10,203 bases of DNA, taken from Alphaproteobacteria bacterium. GTDB taxonomy: Bacteria > Pseudomonadota > Alphaproteobacteria > UBA2136 > JALTLI01. Below, one piece after another: positions 5,554 to 10,203 of this stretch. The notes under the pieces are model-generated. The model ran no database searches, was not told the origin of the DNA, and saw only the letters and a program-made list of their open reading frames with translations. The stretch's first letter is position 1; each line of letters opens with the position of its first letter. A program made the translations under genes and the position numbers. The stretch spans positions 1 to 10,203 of the forward strand of contig JALTLI010000178.1 in the NCBI GenBank assembly GCA_027005635.1, read 5' to 3'.

Positions 5554-8154
5554 ATGTTAACAAAATCATACGAACCAAATAACACAGAAGAAAAACAATA
5601 TCAAAAATGGGAACAAGCAGGTATCTTTGAACCATCAATGGATGATAGCAAGCAACCTTATGCTATTATGATGCCTCCACCAAATGTTACAGGTACACTT
5701 CATGTTGGTCATGTTCTTGATAATACTTTACCCGATATGCTAACCCGCAGAGCGCGTATGATGGGATTTGATACAATTTATCAACCAGGAACAGACCATG
5801 CATCAATTGCAGTTCACGTGGTTTTAGATAGGCAATTTAAAGCTGAAGGTATAACTAGGTTTGAATTAGGCCGTGAAGAATTTTTAAAACGTGCATGGAA
5901 GTGGAAAGAAGAATCTGCTGGTATTATTACGTCTCAGATGCGCCGAATTGGTGTTGCATGTGCATGGGAAAAAGAACGCTTCACCATGGACGAAGGCTTA
6001 AGCAAAGCAGTTCAAAAAGTATTTATTGATTTACATGCAAAAGGTTTAATTTATCGTGGTCAGCGCCTTGTAAACTGGGATCCTGTAATGCAAACATCTG
6101 TTAGTGATTTAGAAGTAAAGCACCAAGATGTAAATAGCTTCATGTGGCACTTAAAATATCCACTAGAAGATGGAAGCTATTTAACAGTTGCAACAACACG
6201 CCCTGAAACTATGCTTGGTGATAGTGCCGTTGCCGTTCATCCAGATGATAAACGCTACAGCCACCTTATTGGTAAAGAAATAAACTTACCATTAACAAAC
6301 AGAAAAATACCTGTAATAGCAGATAAATACGTAGACCCAGAATTTGGAACAGGTGTAGTAAAAATCACCCCAGCCCACGATTTTAATGATTTTGAAGTTG
6401 GTGAACGTCACAACCTAGAAAAAATAAATATTTTAACCAAAGATGCAAAATTAAATGATAACGTACCATCAAAATACCGTGGCATGGATAGATTTGTTGC
6501 CCGCAAACAAATTGTACAAGATTTTGAAGATTTAGGCTTACTAGAAAAAATTGAACCACACAGCCACCCTGTTGGTCATGCAGAACGTAACGATACAATT
6601 TTAGAACCATATTTAACCGAACAATGGTTTGTAAAAGGTAAACCACTAGCCGAAAAATGTATAAAAGCCGCTAAAAATGGTGATGTTAAATTTTTAAACA
6701 AACGAGATGAAAAAGTTTATTACAATTGGTTAGAAAATATTCAAGATTGGTGTATTTCTCGTCAATTGTGGTGGGGACACCGTATCCCAGCTTACTATAG
6801 TGATACAGGAGAAATATACGTTGGTGAAAATCCACCAGAAGGCTATACACAAGATAATGATATTTTAGATACTTGGTTTTCTTCTGCTCTTTGGCCATTT
6901 TCCACCCAAGGTTGGCCAGAAAAAACACCTGAATTAGAAAAATTCTACCCCGGAAAAGCAATTATGCCAGGGCCAGATATTTTATTTTTCTGGATTATAA
7001 GAATGATGATGATGGGGCTAGAATTTACAGGTAAAGTGCCATTTGAAAAAATTTATACTCATGCAATTATCCGCGATGCTAACGGCGATAAAATGAGTAA
7101 ATCAAAGGGGAATGTAGTAGATCCGATAAATATGATTAACAAATATGGGGCAGATGCACTACGCCACATGCTAGTTAGCCAATCTGCTTTAGGACAAGAT
7201 ATCCGCTTAAATGAAAAACAAGTTGAAGGTAGCCGTAACTTTGGTACAAAGCTATGGAATGCTGCAAAATACGCTGAAATGAACGGGGTTATTTTAAATA
7301 ACAACCTAGATACAAGCACCCTAACCCACCCTGTTAACCAATGGATTATTGGTGAACTTGCAAGTTTCATAAATGATTTAGATAAAGCTTTTGAAGATTT
7401 TCGTTTTAATGAAGTTGGTTCATTAATTTATCATTTCACATGGGATAAATTCTGTGATTGGTACCTAGAACTAACCAAACCTTTAATGAATGGTACAGAT
7501 GAAAAAATTGTAAATGAAACAAAGCAAACAATGGGTTTTGTACTCGAAAATATTTTGCGCTTAGCTAGCCCTGTTATGCCATTTATAACTGAAGAAATTT
7601 GGCAAAATCTAAATGAACGTAAAGATGGCGAATTTTTAATGGTTCAAAATTGGCCACAACCAAAAAATTGGCAGGTTAATAAAGATGCTAAAAATGAAAT
7701 CAACTGGTTAATTAACATGGTTTCATCTATTCGTACTTTGCGTACTGAATCTCGTATTCCTGTAAAATCACAACTAGATGCGTTTACTCGCAATGCAAGT
7801 GATGAAGATATTGCTAAGTTTAAAAAACATCAGGCATTTTTTAGTTTCTTGTGTAAAGTTACATCATTCACCCCTCGCCAAGAAGAAGCAGGGCAAAATG
7901 ATGCTGTTGCAGTTGTTGAAGGCATGGAAATTATTCTACCGCTAGAAGGAGTAATTGATTTTGCAGCAGAAAAAGAACGGGTAGCCAAGGAAATTGAAAG
8001 AAGTCGCCAAGAGCTAGCAAAAATAAACGGCATGTTAAATAATGATAACTTTGTTGCTCGCGCTCCTAAAGATGTTGTTGCTGCCCAAAAATCAAGGGCA
8101 GAAGAATTGACCCAAGATTTAACAAGGTTAGAAGCTGTGCAGGCTGGGCGTTAA
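5554..8154 (+). CDS. valS: Valyl-tRNA synthetase
   Basis: The 866-aa cytoplasmic class I enzyme charges tRNA-Val with valine. Visible signatures are PPPNVTGTLHVGH with the HIGH-type motif at 50-53, GTDHASIAVH in the Rossmann fold, the editing (CP1) domain with TTRPETMLGDSAVAVHP, DWCISRQLWWGHRIPAYY, DTWFSSALWPFST, and KMSKS at 513-517. An anticodon-binding helical domain follows, and a C-terminal coiled-coil arm with LNNDNFVARAPKDVV, typical of ValRS. The length is close to Thermus ValRS and shorter than E. coli (951 aa). I chose ATG 5554 because an in-frame TTG at 5521 lies inside the upstream terminator hairpin and the N-terminus from MLTKSYEPNNTEEKQYQKW fits the family. There is only a weak GGG 9 nt upstream. 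Most bacterial ValRS have GTDHAGIATQ where this one has GTDHASIAVH. Confidence 0.96.
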   Translation: MLTKSYEPNNTEEKQYQKWEQAGIFEPSMDDSKQPYAIMMPPPNVTGTLHVGHVLDNTLPDMLTRRARMMGFDTIYQPGTDHASIAVHVVLDRQFKAEGITRFELGREEFLKRAWKWKEESAGIITSQMRRIGVACAWEKERFTMDEGLSKAVQKVFIDLHAKGLIYRGQRLVNWDPVMQTSVSDLEVKHQDVNSFMWHLKYPLEDGSYLTVATTRPETMLGDSAVAVHPDDKRYSHLIGKEINLPLTNRKIPVIADKYVDPEFGTGVVKITPAHDFNDFEVGERHNLEKINILTKDAKLNDNVPSKYRGMDRFVARKQIVQDFEDLGLLEKIEPHSHPVGHAERNDTILEPYLTEQWFVKGKPLAEKCIKAAKNGDVKFLNKRDEKVYYNWLENIQDWCISRQLWWGHRIPAYYSDTGEIYVGENPPEGYTQDNDILDTWFSSALWPFSTQGWPEKTPELEKFYPGKAIMPGPDILFFWIIRMMMMGLEFTGKVPFEKIYTHAIIRDANGDKMSKSKGNVVDPINMINKYGADALRHMLVSQSALGQDIRLNEKQVEGSRNFGTKLWNAAKYAEMNGVILNNNLDTSTLTHPVNQWIIGELASFINDLDKAFEDFRFNEVGSLIYHFTWDKFCDWYLELTKPLMNGTDEKIVNETKQTMGFVLENILRLASPVMPFITEEIWQNLNERKDGEFLMVQNWPQPKNWQVNKDAKNEINWLINMVSSIRTLRTESRIPVKSQLDAFTRNASDEDIAKFKKHQAFFSFLCKVTSFTPRQEEAGQNDAVAVVEGMEIILPLEGVIDFAAEKERVAKEIERSRQELAKINGMLNNDNFVARAPKDVVAAQKSRAEELTQDLTRLEAVQAGR

Positions 8155-8156
8155 TT

Positions 8157-8273
8157 TATAGCGTTTTTAAGCTTTGAGATACCTGATAGCTTATTTTGTA
8201 ACAAAATCACAGATTTTGACAAAATATAGCTTCTGGTATGACACGTCGCTAATAGTTAAGTTAAATCGCTATA
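8157..8273. mobile_element. Second TIR-bounded non-coding element downstream of valS
   Basis: The left end reads TATAGCGTTTTTAAGC and the reverse complement of the right end reads TATAGCGATTTAACTTAAC, so the outer seven bases match exactly and the next few match with a gap. The right end is the same family as both ends of 1612-1772. The 117-bp span contains copy 2 of the palindromic repeat and no ORF. It begins 3 bp after the valS stop codon. Confidence 0.45.
8164..8244 (+). repeat. Dispersed palindromic repeat, copy 2 (81 bp)
   Basis: It is nearly identical to 2615-2677 apart from 18 extra bases (CACAGATTTTGACAAAAT). Internally ATTTTGT and ACAAAAT form a perfect 7-bp inverted repeat with a one-base centre, and ATACC pairs with GGTAT nearer the ends, so the repeat can fold as a longer imperfect hairpin. 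Confidence 0.85.
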
Positions 8274-8277
8274 TAAC

Positions 8278-8310
8278 AACAAAAAACCCACATTACAGTG
8301 GGTTTTTTGT
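8278..8310. terminator. Bidirectional intrinsic terminator between valS and the 232-aa gene
   Basis: AAAAAACCCAC (8281-8291) and GTGGGTTTTTT (8298-8308) form a perfect 11-bp stem around ATTACA, extendable by an AC/GT pair on each side. The A-run and T-run let it act for the two convergent genes. Confidence 0.88.
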
Positions 8311-8320
8311 TTAATACGCT

Positions 8321-9019
8321 TTAATCACCTTTTATAAATTCAACCTTTTCAGGGGTTGGGTGAAGATTTTCCAGCACCTTCTTCACAAGCGAGGTGTTAG
8401 AATTATAGTTATCCATAACAAAAATATTGTCCCGTGTTTTTACCAATGCATCGCATATTGCATCGGTATATGCTGGCAGTAACAATGCTGGCTTGGGGTT
8501 ATTTTTATGCATAACCTCAATAGCTTCAAATATTGATACCCCTTTCTTCTTTGCATAAATACTGGCAGTTTTATGCAAATTTTTTGTATTGGTATCAATT
8601 TCACTCCAGCTACCTTCAGATACAATATCAAATTCAGATATTGTTCCTGCTGCCTCTGCTTCCTTGATAGTTTCAACATCATCTTGGGTAAGATAATACA
8701 TGAAAAAATCATGGTTGATTAAAGATGGTACACCGCCAACATCAGCAATATATTTTTGCTGTGGCAATTCAATTAAATCATCAATTTCAACATCCAAGTT
8801 AAAATCAATTTTTAATTGCTCAGTTGCAACTTGTCCTTTAGGGATAAGCTTATCTGCTAATTCCCCATGCTGGTTAATATCATTAACGTAAGATGCCGAC
8901 ACACCCCACATACTAGGTGCGGTTATTTTATTGCTACGTTTTTGAATGATAAACTTCAAAAAATAGCCTATTTGCAACACTAAAATGCACCCTTCAGGGT
9001 TATATTGATTTTTTGCCAT
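8321..9019 (-). CDS. Uncharacterised 232-aa protein
   Basis: I do not recognise a family. The start is ATG 9019-9017, preceded by GGAG at 7-nt spacing. The reading frame stays open to a TTG at 9124 but that stretch crosses a hairpin and has no ribosome binding site. Residues 11-25 (CILVLQIGYFLKFII) are a short hydrophobic patch that could be a weak membrane anchor or a buried strand. The rest is soluble, mixed alpha/beta in look, with an acidic middle (FNLDVEIDDLIELPQQKY, DDVETIKEAEAAGTISEFD) and a lysine-rich C-terminus. No catalytic motif, Cys cluster or repeat is evident. It converges on valS through a shared terminator and is divergent from the small-gene pair at 9235-9772. Codon use is AT-rich like its neighbours. 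The gene is likely real; its role is unknown. Confidence 0.7.
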   Translation of the reverse strand: MAKNQYNPEGCILVLQIGYFLKFIIQKRSNKITAPSMWGVSASYVNDINQHGELADKLIPKGQVATEQLKIDFNLDVEIDDLIELPQQKYIADVGGVPSLINHDFFMYYLTQDDVETIKEAEAAGTISEFDIVSEGSWSEIDTNTKNLHKTASIYAKKKGVSIFEAIEVMHKNNPKPALLLPAYTDAICDALVKTRDNIFVMDNYNSNTSLVKKVLENLHPTPEKVEFIKGD

Positions 9020-9048
9020 GGTATTTCTCCAAAAATAAGTATCTCCAC

Positions 9049-9069
9049 AAAAACCAAGGATTGGTTTTG
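9049..9069 (-). promoter_or_regulatory. Hairpin in the leader of the 232-aa gene
   Basis: AAAACCAA (9050-9057) and TTGGTTTT (9061-9068) form a perfect 8-bp stem with a GGA loop, about 30 nt upstream of the start codon. On the minus strand it is followed by a short T-run and then GGAGATAC, which resembles the real ribosome binding site GGAGAAATACC about 19 nt further on. It could be a weak attenuator or simply a palindrome. Confidence 0.25.
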
Positions 9070-9234
9070 TGTAAAAAGTTAAAGATACTTCTAAGATAAA
9101 TCTACCGTTAATATATGTATGCAATTATTTTTTTGCAAGTAAAAAATCATTATATTTAATATATACCCCTTGAAATCAATGTTAATAATCACCATATAGA
9201 GTAAGAGGGAAAAATAAGAGTTTAAGGTTTAAGA

Positions 9235-9546
9235 ATGGAACAACAATTAGAAAACAAAGAATTCGTAAATACAGCACTTGATAAATACGAGGCTTTTAAA
9301 GCAAGAATTGCAGGTATAGAAAAGGATATGCTTTATGATAAAGCATCTGATTTAGTGGTTATTTTAAATTATGCATCTGGTAGAAGCTTAATTTATAAGG
9401 GGCATAAAATGAATGAGTTAAAGCAATTAAGTGATGAAGAGCTTAAAAATCATCCAGATGCAGTTATGTGTATGGCAAACAATAGTGAGCTTGAAGAAAG
9501 TACCCCAGCGGAACTTTTTCAGAGTGTAATTGATATAAAGGAGTAG
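9235..9546 (+). CDS. Uncharacterised 103-aa acidic protein
   Basis: I do not recognise a family. The ATG at 9235 follows TAAGG at about 7-nt spacing. The protein is acidic and mostly helical in look: residues 1-35 (ENKEFVNTALDKYEAFKARI and onward) could be an amphipathic helix, followed by DLVVILNYASGRSLIYKGHK, which may form a strand-turn-strand, then an acidic tail with NNSELEESTPAELFQSVIDI. There is no signal peptide or membrane segment and no metal-binding cluster. Its last codons AAG GAG TAG include the ribosome binding site of the next gene, so the two are translationally coupled and probably work together. A clear -10/-35 was not found; TTGAAA at 9170-9175 with TATAGA at 9195-9200 has a poor 19-nt spacing. 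Confidence 0.65.
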   Translation: MEQQLENKEFVNTALDKYEAFKARIAGIEKDMLYDKASDLVVILNYASGRSLIYKGHKMNELKQLSDEELKNHPDAVMCMANNSELEESTPAELFQSVIDIKE

Positions 9547-9550
9547 AGTA

Positions 9551-9772
9551 ATGGCTAGAGGTCTTATTGTAGATAATAGAAAAGAACTTGATGATGTACT
9601 ACCTGAACAGGTTGCATTAAATAAACAAAATACACTAAGTATATTAAGAGCTCACGAAATTAGTGGATACGATCCAGAACAATTAAAAGGTGTTGAAATA
9701 ATTAATCCAGATAGAAACGAAAAAGAAGATTCTAAACTAGATTTTGACCCCATGGAGGACTACCTTTTATAG
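9551..9772 (+). CDS. Uncharacterised 73-aa acidic protein
   Basis: I do not recognise a family. The ATG at 9551 lies 4 bp after the stop of the 103-aa gene, with AAGGAG at 9538-9543 overlapping the end of that gene, an ideal ribosome binding site. The protein is small, soluble and acidic, with a likely helix at NKQNTLSILRAHEI and an acidic C-terminus (EKEDSKLDFDPMEDYLL). The last codons, CTT TTA TAG, run into a dispersed repeat end (TATAGC from 9768), so the stop codon is supplied by the repeat and the original C-terminus may have differed. The closely coupled pair of small genes superficially resembles a toxin-antitoxin arrangement, but no known toxin or antitoxin motif is visible and I do not call it one. 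Confidence 0.6.
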   Translation: MARGLIVDNRKELDDVLPEQVALNKQNTLSILRAHEISGYDPEQLKGVEIINPDRNEKEDSKLDFDPMEDYLL

Positions 9773-9789
9773 CAATTTAACTTAACAAC
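9768..9789 (+). repeat. Solo terminal-repeat end of the MITE-like family
   Basis: TATAGCAATTTAACTTAAC followed by AAC matches the left end at 1612-1633 and the inverted right ends at 1751-1772 and 8252-8273. No partner in the opposite orientation is present between here and the right edge, so this is a solo or decayed end, or the partner lies outside the window. Confidence 0.65.
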
Positions 9790-9797
9790 TTCACTAT

Positions 9798-9826
9798 AAA
9801 AAGTCCCAGTATAGCTGGGATTTTTT
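9798..9826 (+). terminator. Intrinsic terminator of the small-gene pair
   Basis: AAAAAGTCCCAGT (9798-9810) pairs with GCTGGGATTTTTT (9814-9826) over 13 bp around an ATA loop. Two of the pairs are G-U in the plus-strand transcript and would be mismatches on the minus strand, so this copy now favours plus-strand termination, which fits its place 26 bp after the 73-aa gene. Confidence 0.82.
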
Positions 9827-9875
9827 AAATAATACATCGTCAGCTCGGGATCAAGTTTTGTCCATTTTAAAATAA
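9798..9875. repeat. 78-bp duplicated block, copy 2
   Basis: It matches 2695-2772 at 71 of 78 positions. On the minus strand it still encodes KMDKT and TGA, the end of the J-domain protein, but no J-domain reading frame precedes it here, so it is a detached 3' end with its terminator. Right of 9861 it passes into a palindrome not found in copy 1. Confidence 0.85.
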
Positions 9876-10048
9876 AATGGATATAAAACTTAGCAATACC
9901 CGTGATCTCCAACTAAAAAATACTAAATTAAATTTCAAGAGATCACGGACAGCAAGCAATCCTAAGCGATTAAAATCGCAGGATAGCATAGTAGCTTCCG
10001 AGATGGTGGTGGAATAAAAAAATGAGGCACTATTGTGCCTCATTTTTT
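9840..10048 (+). ncRNA. Structured intergenic region, candidate small RNA
   Basis: Successive foldable elements are: AAGTTTT/AAAACTT enclosing TCCATTTTA/TAAAATGGA (9853-9891); CCGTGATCTC (9900-9909) with GAGATCACGG (9939-9948), a perfect 10-bp stem; and ATCCT-GCGAT (9959-9970) with ATCGCAGGAT (9975-9984). The region ends in the intrinsic terminator at 10016-10048. This stretch is somewhat less AT-rich than the gaps elsewhere. It does not match 4.5S, 6S, tmRNA, RNase P or a T-box as I know them. No promoter was identified, and the orientation is inferred from the terminator, which is bidirectional. It may equally be a composite of repeat remnants. Confidence 0.3.
10016..10048. terminator. Strong bidirectional intrinsic terminator
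   Basis: AATGAGGCAC (10021-10030) and GTGCCTCATT (10035-10044) form a perfect 10-bp stem with a TATT loop, flanked by A-run (from 10016) and T-run (to 10048), extending the stem by further A-T pairs. It ends either the structured region to its left or a minus-strand gene beyond the right edge. Confidence 0.85.
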
Positions 10049-10203
10049 AAATACATTTACCATGGTTTTATGATCATATAGTGATTTTCCTTAACACTTA
10101 GAAACTTATTAACACTAAAAATGCCATAACTTCATTCTTTAAAACTTAATATAGCCCGCTATTATTATAGCTTTAAACAATAAATTTATAACATCTTATA
10201 GAA

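Larger units (their letters stand above)
9773..10203. other. 431-bp gene-free region at the right edge
   Basis: No ORF with coding character was found. The first 280 bp is a chain of repeats and hairpins described separately (repeat end, terminator, 78-bp block, stem-loops, final terminator). From 10049 to 10203 the sequence is AT-rich. At 10079-10100 it resembles 3360-3381 at 19 of 22 positions, and a short inverted motif, GCTATTATTATAGC, lies at 10158-10171. Nothing in this last part is assigned. Confidence 0.6.

Noticed and set aside
6383..8033. Several antisense ORFs inside valS
   Set aside because: valS is unambiguous by conserved motifs throughout; the antisense translations show no family features.
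8700..8891. Plus-strand 63-aa ORF inside the 232-aa gene
   Set aside because: It lies fully within the better supported minus-strand gene and has no ribosome binding site or domain.
9020..9124. N-terminal extension of the 232-aa gene to TTG 9124
   Set aside because: There is no ribosome binding site before the TTG, the stretch crosses a palindrome, and ATG 9019 has a good GGAG at 7 nt.
9235..9772. Toxin-antitoxin module
   Set aside because: Size and coupling fit, but neither protein shows a known toxin or antitoxin motif, and both are acidic.
9984..10048. T-box or amino-acid attenuator leader (GGTGGTGGAAT before a terminator; short ATG-GTG-GTG-GAA-TAA)
   Set aside because: The T-box core and specifier structure are absent, and no aminoacyl or biosynthetic gene follows within the window.
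1..10203. tRNA, rRNA or CRISPR array
   Set aside because: No T-loop plus acceptor-stem arrangement, rRNA signature or regularly spaced direct repeats were found in the gene-free stretches.

Overview
The window is AT-rich chromosomal DNA that most likely comes from a low-GC alphaproteobacterium. The strongest taxonomic clue is a PopZ-type polar organiser gene (conserved short N-terminal helix, acidic proline-rich linker, conserved C-terminal block) directly followed by valS. This pairing is typical of Alphaproteobacteria. A zinc-motif J-domain protein and a long LOG-family protein, both common in that class, agree with it. No rRNA, tRNA, CRISPR array or transposase gene was seen, and the species cannot be named from the sequence alone.

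Layout. Positions 1-1462 (minus strand) hold an outer-membrane porin followed 21 bp later by the start of a small secreted PstS-like phosphate-binding-domain protein, which runs off the left edge; the two look like one operon for envelope uptake. A 401-bp gap (1463-1863) contains a 161-bp element with terminal inverted repeats that resembles a MITE. At 1864-2586 (plus) is a eukaryotic-type phosphomannomutase of the HAD superfamily. It is convergent with a minus-strand pair: a LOG-family phosphoribohydrolase (4502-3393) and, downstream, a J-domain protein (3293-2748). The LOG gene is divergent from popZ (4668-5474, plus), with good sigma70-like promoters for both in the 165-bp gap. valS (5554-8154, plus) follows popZ across an intrinsic terminator hairpin.

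The right-hand part is accessory-looking. An unrecognised 232-aa gene (9019-8321, minus) converges on valS and is divergent from an unrecognised pair of small acidic proteins (9235-9546 and 9551-9772, plus) that appear translationally coupled. From 9773 to the end there is no convincing gene, but there are several stem-loops ending in a strong intrinsic terminator.

The most distinctive feature is a set of short dispersed repeats concentrated at gene ends: TIR-like ends related to TATAGCAATTTAACTTAAC at four or five places, a palindromic repeat present twice (2615-2677 and 8164-8244, differing by an 18-bp slippage indel), and a 78-bp block present twice (2695-2772 and 9798-9875) that carries a terminator plus the last codons of the J-domain gene. 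One repeat end supplies the stop codon of the 73-aa protein. No complete known system such as a defence island or a biosynthetic cluster is evident. The best candidates for something undescribed are the repeat family, the structured RNA-like region near 9840-10048, and the three unrecognised genes.
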